Under the pieces are notes generated by a model that saw only the letters and a program-made list of their open reading frames with translations, was not told where the DNA came from and ran no database searches. The translations under genes and the position numbers were made by a program. This document shows, in pieces, positions 8,677-17,422 of a stretch of DNA of 64,000 nucleotides. Location of the stretch: assembly GCA_963755695.1 (NCBI GenBank), contig CAVWLB010000002.1, positions 50,864-114,863 on the forward strand, written 5' to 3'. How positions within the stretch are numbered: the first letter of the stretch is position 1; each line of letters starts with the position of its first letter. Source of the stretch: QHWT01 sp963755695. Its GTDB lineage: Bacteria > Acidobacteriota > Vicinamibacteria > Vicinamibacterales > 2-12-FULL-66-21.

Positions 8677-9246
8677 TTATAGCGTGCGAGATCGCGCGCT
8701 TCCGCGCGCGCGGGCGGCGAGATGACGCGCGATCGCGGCTGCGGTCAGCGCGTCTCCATAGTTATTGCACCGGAATCGGTAGGCCGCCTCGCGATCCGAT
8801 CGGATCAGCAGCACATCGCGATCGGCCTGCAACACTTCCCGAGCGGCATGCCACGCGAGCGTCGTCGGCCGCGCGCCGCCGGCGAACACCGCTCTCGTGC
8901 CGGTCAGCAGCAACCGACCGGTCGGCTGTGCGGCATCCTCCGGCATCGAGACCGGAGCGCTGAAGTGGCACGCGTCGGTTCCGACGATGCGGTGGCTCGT
9001 GTCGAGGTGGGGGAGGCGGCCGTCGCAGAGGTCGGCTGACAATTTGATCAGCCGCTCGAGTCCCTCGAGCATCTCCTCTTCGATTTCGATGTCGTCAGCG
9101 GGCGGCGGCTGCACGTGCAGCGCACCGCGCAGCCGTTCGAGCGCGGCCGCACTTGGCGCCTTCACCGCCTCTGCCCATTGACGGTGCCAGTCGTTCAATC
9201 CATTTCCGCGCGGAGCGGAGCCTTTCAGCCATCCTAGAAGTCCCAT
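8677..9246 (-). CDS. Hypothetical protein with PH/GRAM-like C-terminal half
   Basis: 189 residues, no named family recognised. The first ~80 residues are helical (WLKGSAPRGNGLNDWHRQW). Residues ~95-185 read like a small beta-sandwich of the PH/GRAM type: GRLLLTGTRAVFAGG, LAWHAAREVLQADRDVLLI, then a final helix. It ends 7 bases upstream of the DUF1343 start on the same strand, so the two are probably one transcript. Confidence 0.65.
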   Translation of the reverse strand: MGLLGWLKGSAPRGNGLNDWHRQWAEAVKAPSAAALERLRGALHVQPPPADDIEIEEEMLEGLERLIKLSADLCDGRLPHLDTSHRIVGTDACHFSAPVSMPEDAAQPTGRLLLTGTRAVFAGGARPTTLAWHAAREVLQADRDVLLIRSDREAAYRFRCNNYGDALTAAAIARHLAARARGSARSRTL

Positions 9247-9368
9247 GCCCTGAGGCTAATTATCACGCGAACAGCCGGGCCTGCCAAACGCAGAGCTTGA
9301 ACTAATCCTTCTCATCGGATTGAATACCGCAACTCAGCTTCACAACGGCAGATGACCTTGGAGCCACT

Positions 9369-9680
9369 ATGGCGCGCTCAGAAGCACCGCCGCAGCCACG
9401 AAGACCGGGTCGCCCTCCCGTTCACGAAGAAGCATGGACGAAGGTTACGGTCGTGTTGTTCAACCGGCAGATCGTATTCCTCGACCGGCTCGCCGCGAAC
9501 ATCCGGGCCCAGAGTGGCGCGGCCATCAGCCGCGCCCAGCTAATTCGGGCGTTGCTCGATGCTGTCGCTGACGCCGATGTCGACCTGACATCCTCGATGT
9601 CCGAAGCGGATTTGAAGGCGACGATTCTCGCGCGGCTCGGACGGCTGCACAGTGAAGAGGCGACAACTGAGGACCATTGA
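9369..9680 (+). CDS. Small ribbon-helix-helix-like protein
   Basis: 103 residues. After a proline/arginine-rich start (RRPGRPPVHEEAW) comes a short strand VTVVLFNRQIVFLDRLAAN and two helices with ISRAQLIRALLDA, the pattern of ribbon-helix-helix DNA-binding proteins. It could be a repressor or an antitoxin; no toxin gene lies next to it. The downstream gene starts 17 bases later. Confidence 0.55.
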   Translation: MARSEAPPQPRRPGRPPVHEEAWTKVTVVLFNRQIVFLDRLAANIRAQSGAAISRAQLIRALLDAVADADVDLTSSMSEADLKATILARLGRLHSEEATTEDH

Positions 9681-9697
9681 TGGATCTACGATGAAGG

Positions 9698-10093
9698 GTG
9701 CGCTGGCTGCTTCTCGCCGTCGTTCTGCTGTGGAACCTTCCTCAGGGATCCACTGAATACGTCCTCGTCAAGCCGGGTGGGAAGGAATACCATCGGCCAG
9801 GATGCGAAGTCGTGCGCGACGCGAAAGATGTCGTGGCGATGACCCGCTCGGAAGCCGAGTCGCGCGGCTTGCGAGCGCATCCCGCGTGCGATCCCGCCAA
9901 GAACCCCTCGGCAAGAGACGGCGCGCCGGCAGTGCAATACGTCTTCGTCGAGCCGGGGGACAAGCGTTACCACCGTGAGAAGTGTTCGAAGCTCGGACCC
10001 ACTCGGGAGCGAATCACGCTCGACGAGGCGGCAAAGAAGAAGTATTGGCCCTGTCCGGTCTGCAAGCCGCCGATCCGCAAACGCGCGTCATGA
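9698..10093 (+). CDS. Secreted protein with two cysteine-containing repeats
   Basis: 131 residues from GTG 9698, with a short signal peptide (LLLAVVLLWNLPQG). Two similar units follow, each opening with a Y-V-x-V-(K/E)PG-x-K motif and holding two cysteines: EYHRPGCEVV ... HPACDP and RYHREKCSKL ... WPCPVCKP. This resembles the metal-binding fold of Ada-like domains. Two tandem copies suggest internal duplication. Metal or thiol role is inferred. Its TGA overlaps the ATG of the next gene (ATGA). Confidence 0.6.
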   Translation: MRWLLLAVVLLWNLPQGSTEYVLVKPGGKEYHRPGCEVVRDAKDVVAMTRSEAESRGLRAHPACDPAKNPSARDGAPAVQYVFVEPGDKRYHREKCSKLGPTRERITLDEAAKKKYWPCPVCKPPIRKRAS

Positions 10094-10560
10094 GACCGGA
10101 AGTGGCAATCCTCGTCGGGCTTCCAGGGGCGGGCAAGTCCACGTTCTACTGCCAGCGGCTCGCCGCGACTCATCGTCACGTCAGCAAGGATCTGCTGCAG
10201 AACGTCAAGAACAAGCAGGCGCGGCAGGATGCGCTGGTGCGCGAAGCGCTGCGAGCCGGTCAATCCGTGGTGGTCGACAACACCAACGTCTCGCCGGCGG
10301 ATCGGGCAACCGTCATCGCGGTTGCGCGCGAGCTCGGCGCGCGGGTCGTTGGACACTACATCGAAGCCACCACGCGCGAAGCAGTCGTGAGAAACGAGCG
10401 TCGCGAGGAAAAGAAGGGACGCGTGCCGAAGGTGGCGATCTTCACGTGCGCGAAGCGCCTTGTGCCGCCCTCGGTCGAGGAAGGCTTCGATGCGCTGCAC
10501 ACGTGGCACGTGACGGATGACGGCGGGTTCGTGGAACTGACTACATCGTCAATTCCGTGA
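10090..10560 (+). CDS. P-loop kinase of the polynucleotide-kinase-like AAA_33 type
   Basis: 156 residues from ATG 10090. Walker A is GLPGAGKST near residue 10; VVVDNTNVSPADR near residue 60 is the second motif typical of zeta-toxin/T4 PNK-like small kinases, and the lid has the basic run RNERREEKKGR. Such proteins phosphorylate the 5' end of polynucleotides or small substrates. Translationally coupled to the secreted cysteine protein upstream, an odd pairing that gives no functional clue. Confidence 0.8.
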   Translation: MRPEVAILVGLPGAGKSTFYCQRLAATHRHVSKDLLQNVKNKQARQDALVREALRAGQSVVVDNTNVSPADRATVIAVARELGARVVGHYIEATTREAVVRNERREEKKGRVPKVAIFTCAKRLVPPSVEEGFDALHTWHVTDDGGFVELTTSSIP

Positions 10561-10571
10561 ACACCGAGTAC

Positions 10572-10603
10572 CAATCACCAAATCACCAAATCACCAAATC
10601 ACC
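10572..10603. repeat. Tandem 8-bp repeat, four units of AAATCACC
   Basis: Four head-to-tail octamers (first unit one base different) begin 12 bases after the kinase stop. The reverse complement of the unit, GGTGATTT, is the unit of the array at 52268-52307. Confidence 0.85.
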
Positions 10604-10609
10604 AAATTA

Positions 10610-10804
10610 CTAGATGGCCTGCCGCTTGCGTTTCGCACGGACGGCAGCGGTCGGAAACGCCACGATCCTGGCCTGGCGCTTGGGCCGCGCGACCAGCCAG
10701 GTCCGGCCGCACGCCTCGCACTCGTATTCGTGAAGATCGCGGACAGGTAGCCTGGTCTTGATCTGGGACGATTGGCAGAAGGGACAGAGAGTCGGACCAG
10801 GCAT
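10610..10804 (-). CDS. Small zinc-ribbon protein
   Basis: 64 residues. Two CxxC knuckles, CPFC near residue 7 and CEACGRTW near residue 30, make a zinc ribbon; the C-terminal half is very basic (RPKRQARI ... RAKRKRQAI). Probably binds nucleic acid or acts as a small adaptor. The repeat array lies just past its stop. Confidence 0.7.
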   Translation of the reverse strand: MPGPTLCPFCQSSQIKTRLPVRDLHEYECEACGRTWLVARPKRQARIVAFPTAAVRAKRKRQAI

Positions 10805-10895
10805 GTTTACGGTCTCCGGTCAGGCCGTAATCCAGTGTTTTTCGTCCCCCGCCTGAATGCAAGCAGAACCGTTTAGCCCAACCGTCGCCGCCAGT

Positions 10896-11801
10896 TCAGG
10901 CGAGCGCGCTTTTACAGTACTGCACACTCTTGGCGATCTCGGCCATTCGGTCGGAGCCCGGAGGGACGGGATATTCGAACTCGATCGTCGCCTGGATGTT
11001 CCACTTCTTCTCGCGCAGCAGTTGCAAGACCTCCTTGATAGGCGTGTCGCCTTCGCCGAACGCGACGTTCGGTCCCTTGTTCTTCTTGCGATCTTTCACG
11101 TGCACGTGCGTGATGCGATCGTGATACTCGGTGATGAAGGGAACTGGTGTGGTGTTGTTGCCGGCGACGAAGTGTCCGAGATCGACGTTCGCACCGTTGT
11201 GTTTTGCCTGCTTGAACGCCGCCTCCCAGTGCTCCGGCGTTGTTTCGGCGTGGCCGTGATAACCGACCATCAGCATGTGCTTGTCGGCGAATTCGCCGAC
11301 GCGCCTGGTGCCGTCCGCGGAAATCTCACAGGAGATGGCTCGCGCTCCGACGGCTTTCGCCAGATTGAACGCGTAGTCGAGGACCTCATCCCGCATGTTG
11401 TAGATGCCGTCGAACTTCAGGATCTCGATTCGGACCCCCGCGTCTTCCCACTGCTTGCGGAGCGCCTGTGCTTTGTCCATCGACGCGGCCAGGCGTGGCT
11501 GGGTCAGCGCCTCGACGTCGGCCTTTTGCGACGCCTTTCGCAGGAGCTCCGCCGGGACGCCGATGAATGCCTCGACCGGTTGCGATCGCAGTTCGGCCGC
11601 GCTCACGCCGAGCTGAACGCAGTTGCGCAGCGTTTCCTCCGCGGGCATCAGGTTGTTGCCGAAGCTGTAAGGAACATTCAGTCCGATCTGAACGCCGTTG
11701 ATCTTCGAGTCGGGTTTGTTCTGGAATCGGATCAGGGAGGCCGCGGGAACCGCCAGCGCCATCTTGCCGAGCTCACGTCGTGTGTACAACATGAGCGACA
11801 T
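10896..11801 (-). CDS. Sugar phosphate isomerase/epimerase-like TIM barrel
   Basis: 301 residues of the xylose-isomerase-like TIM-barrel family. The N-terminus has a twin-arginine start (YTRRELGKMALAVPAAS) with weak hydrophobicity, consistent with a Tat-exported member. Metal/substrate residues of the barrel are visible in IEILKFDG, GYHGHAETT, NVDLGHFVAGN, ITHVHVKDRK and ATIEFEYP. Substrate unknown. Divergent from the hydrolase gene starting at 11863. Confidence 0.82.
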   Translation of the reverse strand: MSLMLYTRRELGKMALAVPAASLIRFQNKPDSKINGVQIGLNVPYSFGNNLMPAEETLRNCVQLGVSAAELRSQPVEAFIGVPAELLRKASQKADVEALTQPRLAASMDKAQALRKQWEDAGVRIEILKFDGIYNMRDEVLDYAFNLAKAVGARAISCEISADGTRRVGEFADKHMLMVGYHGHAETTPEHWEAAFKQAKHNGANVDLGHFVAGNNTTPVPFITEYHDRITHVHVKDRKKNKGPNVAFGEGDTPIKEVLQLLREKKWNIQATIEFEYPVPPGSDRMAEIAKSVQYCKSALA

Positions 11802-11862
11802 ACTATTCGCAAAGCGGACGGCTTGTCATGAACGTCACCGTGCGCTTTGCCCCCCGGCAATC

Positions 11863-12880
11863 ATGATTGTGCTTACTGCCGTTGCGGCGTTGGTACTGGC
11901 CGCGGGAGCGCTCTATCAGTTGGTTGGGAGCCGAGCCAGCGCTCGCCGCTATGCTGCGCCAGGTCTGATGGTTGTCGCGGACGGACAGCGGCTGCACGTC
12001 GTGTGCGACGGACACGGCCGGCCGAGCGTGCTCTTCGAGTCGGGCATCGCGGCCTCGTCGCTGAGTTGGTCGGGCGTGCTGCCCGAGGTTGCGGCCTTCA
12101 CACATGCCTGCGCGTACGACCGCGCCGGTCTGGGCTGGAGCAATCCGTGTCGAGCGCAGAGAACCACGTCCCGGATGCTTCGCGAGCTGCGCGGAGTTCT
12201 GCACGACCGGGCCGCGAGTGGGCCAGTTGGTACTGGTCGGCCACTCATTCGGTGCGCTTCTCGTGTGCGCCTACGCGTCCGCGCATCCAGCGGCTGTCGC
12301 CGGCCTCGTGCTCCTCGATCCGCCGAGCGAGTGGCACCACATGACCCCTCAGCAGGCGCGTCTGCTGAGAGGTGGGATTCAGCTCTCGCGGGTTGGCGGC
12401 CTCCTCGCCCGATTCGGGATCGTGCGCGCGTGTCTTTCCTTCCTGACTGGCGGAGCGCCCGCCGTCCCGAGAAACGTCGTTCGTCTCTTTGGCCCTACTG
12501 CCGCTCGAACCCTGGAGCGACTCGTGGGCGAGGTGCGAAAGCTGCCGCCCGACGTCCACCCCGTCGTGCAGGCGCTGTGGTGTCAGCCGAAATGTTTTCA
12601 GGCGATGGCCAGCCACCTGGCCGCGCTCGACGAGACGGCGGCGGCCGCGGGTCGCGTGCGCTCTCTCGGCGATATTCCGCTGGTGATCGTCTCGAGCGGC
12701 GATCAGTTGCCGGAAACGATCGAGAAACATCGCGCGCTCGCGCGACTGTCGTCACAGGGCGGTCACGTCACGGCGCCGGGCACCGGACACTGGATCCAGT
12801 TCGACGACCCGGGGCTCGTCGTTGCCGCCGTTCGCGACGTCGTCGAGCGCGTGCGCCGCGCCAGTGGTCCTGATTCGTGA
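11863..12880 (+). CDS. Alpha/beta hydrolase, membrane-anchored (one frame change)
   Basis: About 338 residues. An N-terminal membrane anchor (MIVLTAVAALVLAAGALYQL) precedes an alpha/beta-hydrolase fold: FESGIAASSLSWSGVLPEV, the nucleophile elbow VGHSFGALL and the catalytic histidine in GTGHWIQF. The frame changes near 12210: the first frame ends its homology at LRGVLHDRAASG and the next frame resumes with VGQLVLVGHSFG, so one base is missing or added. The stop overlaps the GTG of the next gene. Substrate unknown. Confidence 0.82.
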
Positions 12881-13839
12881 CGCGCATCGCTCGACTCTCG
12901 CTGCTCGTCTTGGGCTTCAGCGTGATGACGGTTCTCGTGTGGCGAGCTGGCCCGAGGGTCGTGTGGGCCATCCTCGTCCGCACGGGCTGGAGCTTTCTGT
13001 CATTTCTGGCGATTTATGCAGTTCATCTGACCTTGCGTGCGGCCGCGCTGTGGCGGACCGTGCTCGGTGGCCGTCTTCGCTTTGTGGACGTGTTCCGCAT
13101 TCGGCTTGCCGGCGAGGCCGTGGAGATGCTCACCTTCACCGGACCCTTCCTGGCCGAGCCGGCAAAGGGATGGCTTCTCACCCGTCGCGGCCTGCCGGCC
13201 CCCAATGCGTTTGCGGCCGTCGTGACCGAATATCTGCTCTACACCGTCGCGTCTTCGTGGCTGGCGATCGGCGGCTTGTGGCTGCTGCTGGCGCGCGGAA
13301 CGCTTCCGCCGCGCGTACACTCCGGGATCGGCCTCGTCGTCGCGCTCACGGTCGCGTTTCTGGTGGCGTTCGCATTCGCGACCATAAGCGGCATCGGCTT
13401 GATCGTGCCGATCCTTCGGGGCTCGCGCGTGTTGGTTGGCGCCGGCCGGGCCGACCGCGCAGCCGAGGCATTCAGCCGCGTTGAGCACGCAATCATCCAA
13501 TTTCTCTCCGGACATCGCGGACGGCTGACGGAAGTGCTCGCGATCGAGACCGCGGCGCATTTTCTTCTCGTCCTCGAGATCTGGGTCGTGCTCGTAGCGC
13601 TCGGGGTGTCGAACTCCTGGTATCGGGCCTTCGTCCTCGAAGGCGGCATGAAATTCGTTCCAATCGTATTCGGCTTCATCCCCGGTCAGCTGGGGGCTCT
13701 CGAAGGCGCCTATGCGATGGTTGCCGGCGCGATTGGACTACCGCCGGCGCTCGGACTCACCCTGGCGCTGATGCGCCGCGTGCGGGACCTGCTCACCGCC
13801 GGGGCGGGCCTGGTGTTTGTGGCGATCAGTGGCGACTAG
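12877..13839 (+). CDS. Lysylphosphatidylglycerol synthase-type (UPF0104) membrane protein
   Basis: 320 residues with about eight membrane segments and the UPF0104/AglD-like pattern: LRAAALWRTVLGGR early, LTFTGPFLAEPAKGWLL, and the conserved loop FIPGQLGALEGAYAMVAGAI near residue 270. This is the transmembrane half of lysyl-PG synthases without the catalytic domain; family members are thought to move or flip lipids. GTG 12877 overlaps the hydrolase stop (GTGA), so the pair is co-translated. Convergent with the histidine kinase. Confidence 0.83.
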   Translation: MTRIARLSLLVLGFSVMTVLVWRAGPRVVWAILVRTGWSFLSFLAIYAVHLTLRAAALWRTVLGGRLRFVDVFRIRLAGEAVEMLTFTGPFLAEPAKGWLLTRRGLPAPNAFAAVVTEYLLYTVASSWLAIGGLWLLLARGTLPPRVHSGIGLVVALTVAFLVAFAFATISGIGLIVPILRGSRVLVGAGRADRAAEAFSRVEHAIIQFLSGHRGRLTEVLAIETAAHFLLVLEIWVVLVALGVSNSWYRAFVLEGGMKFVPIVFGFIPGQLGALEGAYAMVAGAIGLPPALGLTLALMRRVRDLLTAGAGLVFVAISGD

Positions 13840-13863
13840 GGAGAGGTCCGACAGGGGTGGCCC

Positions 13864-13895
13864 GCATCTCCTGAGACTATTCGAGCTCAGGATGC
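13864..13895. terminator. Hairpin between convergent genes
   Basis: GCATC(T)CCTGAG pairs with CTCAGGATGC across a ~10-base loop, between the stops of the flippase-like gene and the histidine kinase. No strong U-run on either side. Confidence 0.45.
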
Positions 13896-13899
13896 GGTT

Positions 13900-16272
13900 T
13901 CACGTCGAGGAACCATTGCCGAGATGCATGGCGGCGGCGATGCTGGCAATGAGGTGCTCGCGGTCGACCGGCTTCGCGACGTGACCGTCAAAGCCTGCCT
14001 TGAGCGCTGCCTCCCGATCTCCCATGGCCGCGTACGCGGTGACGGCAACCCACGGAATTTGGGCGCGCGCGTCCGGCAATCCCCGGATCGCGCGAATCAG
14101 CGAGTAGCCGTCTTGATTCGGCATCGCGATATCGGCGACGAGCACGTCATAGTGTTCCTGTCCCAGGGCGTGTAGGGCGCCGACGGCGGATTCCACGACG
14201 GTGACCTGGCTACCCTCGGATTCCAGCCCCAGACGCAACAATTCCCGGGCATCGGCATCGTCGTCTACGACAAGGATTCTGACCCCTTGCAGCGCCTCGA
14301 CCTGATTGCGCCGAACGTGCTGCGGTTGGGCGGGTGCTGGAACCGGTGCACTGACGAGAGGCAGGAGAATAGTGAAGGTCGCACCTTTGCTCGGACCTTC
14401 GCTGGCCGCTGACACGCTTCCACCGTGCGCTTCCGTCAGGTATCGAACGATCGCCAGTCCGAGGCCGAGACCGGTGTGTCGGCGGGTCGTCGTCCCATCG
14501 CCCTGGCGAAACCGCTCGAACACGAACGGCAGGAATTTCTGGTCGATGCCTTCGCCCGTGTCGCGCACGACAATCTCGGCCTGGCGGTCGATTTGACGAA
14601 GCGTGATCTCGACCAGTCCGCCCGGGGCCGTGAACTTCACCGCATTTGAAATCAGATTCCACACGATTTGCCGCAGGCGATCCGAATCACCGCTCACGAC
14701 GATCTGGGTGCCGGGGTCAGCGCTCACCTGCAGCGACACCCGCTTGGAATTGGCGGCTGGCCGCACCGTGTCGAGGGCCGACGCGATGATCGCGGCAAGG
14801 TTGACGGGGCCGCTCCTGATTTGAAGTTTCCCTGAAATGATCCGCGAAACATCGAGAAGATCGTCAACCAGTTGCGCTTGCGCCCTGGCATTGCGCTCCA
14901 GCGTTTCCAACGCCTGTCCGGTCATGTCCGGCCGCAGCGTGCCGGAGCGCAGCATCTGTGCCCACCCGAGCACGGCGTTGAGCGGCGTTCTGAGCTCGTG
15001 AGAGACCGTCGCCAGGAACTCGTCCTTCATCTGGTTGGCGCGGCGCAGGTCTTCCTCGGACTCGCGGAGTTGCTGCTCCGCGCGGGCGCGTTCGATGAGA
15101 TCGGCCGCCTGCCGCGCGAGGAGATCGAACAGGCGGAGGTCGCGTTCCAGCGGCTCGTGCGGTTCGCGCCAGTGGGTGGAGATCATGCCCAGCATGCGGC
15201 CCCAGCGCGACATCAGCGGCGTCGATTGCACCGCGCGAATGCCTACGCGAGCGTACATCTCCAGATGATCCTTGCCGACACCGGAGTCAGATCTGAGCAC
15301 ATCCGGCGTGATGACGCGCCTGCCGGTTCGCCGGGCAACGGCGCAAGGGCACTCCGAGCGAGGACTGACATCTGCCCAAAAGCGCGCCGCCTCCTCGGTA
15401 AATCCGCGATGCCCCAACAGGCGAAGTTGGTCGCCGGCCTCGATCATCTGGATGCTGGCGAAATCCGCGTCCATGATCGCGACGGCCGCGTCGAGGATCT
15501 GACCATACAGCGCGTCGACGTTGTCTTCCTGCACCAACAGGGTGCTGATCGTCTGAAGATGCTGCGTCGCGGCAAGCTCCGACTCCAGTTCACCGCGCCT
15601 TCGCCGCAGCGCCAGTTCGCTCCGCTTGCGTTCTGTGATGTCCCGAAACACCACGACGAGACCGATGATTCCTCCATCGTCGTCGCGCAGAGACGACGAC
15701 GAGTACGACACGGGAAAGAAGCTCCCGTCCCGTCGAATGAAGACGTCCTCGAAGTCCTTCAGCACCATCCCTTGATGCAGAACATTGAATCCTGCGCATT
15801 CTTCGATCGGGAACGGCGAGCCATCAGGATGCTGGTAGTGGGTCGCGTCGTGCATCCGCCGACCGATCAGGTCCTCGCATGTCCACCCGAACTGCCGCTC
15901 GGCCTCCGCGTTCATGAACGTGAGTACCAGGCACATGGCGCCCGTTGTCGTCGGCCTGATGTGCTGCGCCAGTCGCTCCACCAGCCCCGGCGTCTTCCAC
16001 GCCGAAGACCCGAGAGTCTCACAGTCGGTGCAGTCCGGTCCGATCGCCATCCGTTCCGCCCAGGAACCCACTCGACGAGGCGTCCTTGCGTTGACGTGCG
16101 GCTCATGTTTGAGAGTGGCGATCTGAGTGGCGTCGAAACGGGCGCGCGCGTGCCAACCCAGATTCGAAACGATCTTGACGTGCCCGAAAAGTGGCGGTGA
16201 GGGACAGCGGTTACCTGCGATAAACGTGGTAGCGACCGAACGCCCCCAGGGTGCGACGAGGCTGCTCGTCAC
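13900..16272 (-). CDS. Hybrid sensor histidine kinase (PAS-GAF-HisKA-HATPase-REC)
   Basis: Up to 790 residues. PAS at ~118-215 (MNAEAERQFGW ... VVFRDITERK), GAF at ~235-395, HisKA at ~415-480 with phospho-acceptor His425 in VSHELRTPLN, HATPase at ~525-645 (WNLISNAVKF, DTGEGID, GLGLGLAIVRYL) and a C-terminal receiver from ~665 (RILVVDDDADA, phospho-Asp in VADIAMP). No membrane segment, so a cytoplasmic sensor. The first ~75 residues are low-complexity and may not be translated: ATG 16050 (MAIGPDCTD) is a reasonable alternative. The segment before the PAS strand looks shortened. No response regulator is adjacent. Confidence 0.88.
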   Translation of the reverse strand: MTSSLVAPWGRSVATTFIAGNRCPSPPLFGHVKIVSNLGWHARARFDATQIATLKHEPHVNARTPRRVGSWAERMAIGPDCTDCETLGSSAWKTPGLVERLAQHIRPTTTGAMCLVLTFMNAEAERQFGWTCEDLIGRRMHDATHYQHPDGSPFPIEECAGFNVLHQGMVLKDFEDVFIRRDGSFFPVSYSSSSLRDDDGGIIGLVVVFRDITERKRSELALRRRRGELESELAATQHLQTISTLLVQEDNVDALYGQILDAAVAIMDADFASIQMIEAGDQLRLLGHRGFTEEAARFWADVSPRSECPCAVARRTGRRVITPDVLRSDSGVGKDHLEMYARVGIRAVQSTPLMSRWGRMLGMISTHWREPHEPLERDLRLFDLLARQAADLIERARAEQQLRESEEDLRRANQMKDEFLATVSHELRTPLNAVLGWAQMLRSGTLRPDMTGQALETLERNARAQAQLVDDLLDVSRIISGKLQIRSGPVNLAAIIASALDTVRPAANSKRVSLQVSADPGTQIVVSGDSDRLRQIVWNLISNAVKFTAPGGLVEITLRQIDRQAEIVVRDTGEGIDQKFLPFVFERFRQGDGTTTRRHTGLGLGLAIVRYLTEAHGGSVSAASEGPSKGATFTILLPLVSAPVPAPAQPQHVRRNQVEALQGVRILVVDDDADARELLRLGLESEGSQVTVVESAVGALHALGQEHYDVLVADIAMPNQDGYSLIRAIRGLPDARAQIPWVAVTAYAAMGDREAALKAGFDGHVAKPVDREHLIASIAAAMHLGNGSST

Positions 16273-16410
16273 GCCGGATGGAGGAGAGGACGTCTACCGC
16301 TTCAAGGCGCTCGATGTGCCGTTCGCTTCGGCCCAACATGAAACTCGTCAGACCGCCGATGACCATCGGCCGGAATCCGTGGACAAGCCCTTGGCTGAAG
16401 ATTCCCGATC

Positions 16411-17019
16411 TCAGAAATAGACGGTGGCTCCCAGCGTCCACATCGATCCCCGATGTCCCGGAAGCAGCCCACCGATGAATCCCCCGTCCTTGTTGCCGTG
16501 GAAGTCGAGGAACGTATAGCGGTAGTCGCCGTGGAAACCGAAGTGTCTGCCGGCCAGGATCTCGAGGCCGGCCCCGGCATGCCAGCCGAATTCGGTCGTG
16601 CTGACGCTCAGATCTCCGCCGCTATCGAGTGCCTCGACCTTCCGGCGATACCAGCCTGGTCCGCCCAGCAGGAACGGAGCCACCCTGCCGCTGGCCAAGC
16701 GCATGAGGATTGATGCCTGGATCGGAGTCTCCGTGACTTTCTGATTGAGGAGCTCGAACGATTCCGAATGCCGATCCAGGGCGACTTCGAGTCCAAAACG
16801 CTGGGAGACGAGGCGTATTTGACCACCGACGAAGCGCACGGAGTCTACGTCGGCATCGACGTCAGGTTTGACCCAGGCCAGGCGCGCGCCGATTCCAAAC
16901 CCCTGAGCGCGGACGGGCGCCGTCCAAGCCAGCAGCCCTGCCAAGACGAGCATCGATGTCGTGGCCTGACGCACCGGGATCGTGCAAACGGATCGCATGG
17001 CTGAACTCCAGAGTGACAC
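16411..17019 (-). CDS. Outer-membrane beta-barrel protein
   Basis: 202 residues; ATG 17019 or ATG 16998 (MRSVCTIPV) are both possible. A signal peptide ends near PVRAQG (~residue 39). The mature part is strand-rich with glycine/aromatic ladders (FGWHAGAGLEILAGRHFGF, DYRYTFLDFHG) and ends in LGATVYF, a C-terminal aromatic barrel signature. An OmpA/OprF-like small barrel is likely; function unknown. Confidence 0.72.
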   Translation of the reverse strand: MSLWSSAMRSVCTIPVRQATTSMLVLAGLLAWTAPVRAQGFGIGARLAWVKPDVDADVDSVRFVGGQIRLVSQRFGLEVALDRHSESFELLNQKVTETPIQASILMRLASGRVAPFLLGGPGWYRRKVEALDSGGDLSVSTTEFGWHAGAGLEILAGRHFGFHGDYRYTFLDFHGNKDGGFIGGLLPGHRGSMWTLGATVYF

Positions 17020-17166
17020 TCTTACAGCTGATCCCGACGGTTGGAAAGGCTTTTGTCTTGTATCGGACCGGGACGCCTGGAACTTCAGCTCGATCGGGTT
17101 GCTCGACGGGATTCCCGTGTCCGGGAGTGAAGGTTGGTCAGCCGTCCACAGCGCGATTCAGTTCTT

Positions 17167-17210
17167 CTGATTGAGCCACTTGTCTCTGGTGCGGAAGGGG
17201 GGATTCGAAC
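17167..17210. repeat. Direct repeat A: tRNA-Leu 3'-end copy (candidate att site)
   Basis: Bases 17187-17210 (TGGTGCGGAAGGGGGGATT plus CGAAC) equal the last 24 bases of the tRNA-Leu gene at 44182-44205. Bases 17167-17181 (CTGATTGAGCCACTT) equal 41141-41155, and the spacing to the tRNA piece is 5 bases in both places. The 200 bases to the right (to ~17414) carry no recognised gene except a 36-residue frame, and hold two near-repeats (GGGTACAAAA, AGGTACATTT) of the sort bound by tyrosine integrases. Confidence 0.8.
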
Positions 17211-17311
17211 GACGACATGAAACGTTCTACCTAAATTATTAAGGTTTTTGAAACTATCAACCCGCGAGAAGCGCTAAAACGGTGCCGTGCGGGTACAAAA
17301 TAGGTACATTT

Positions 17312-17422
17312 TCACGACCCTAGTTTGGCCGACAGCACAGCCCAATGTTCCGCACAGGATCGCAGCGCTGTCTTCTTCGCGTCCATCTGAGTGCCGGCCT
17401 TGACAGCGACCCTATTAGACAT
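17312..17422 (-). CDS. Possible 36-residue protein overlapping SpoIIE gene end
   Basis: ATG 17422 lies inside the last codons of the SpoIIE-type gene (ATG then TCTAA), and the frame runs 36 codons with a normal composition (MSNRVAVKAGTQMDAKK start). It ends just before the tRNA-derived repeat A region. It could be a coupled small protein, the remnant tail of a lost integrase, or chance. Confidence 0.25.
   Translation of the reverse strand: MSNRVAVKAGTQMDAKKTALRSCAEHWAVLSAKLGS

Noticed and set aside
10857..11831. 324-codon plus-strand frame opposite the TIM-barrel gene
   Set aside because: Antisense to a protein with clear motifs; no ribosome site or family features.
14872..16200. 442-codon plus-strand frame opposite the histidine kinase
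   Set aside because: Antisense shadow; the kinase on the other strand has five recognisable domains.
16200..16272. Possible transposon end upstream of the histidine kinase (CCACTTTTCGGGCACGTC look)
   Set aside because: No transposase gene, no paired inverted repeat and no target duplication could be found nearby.
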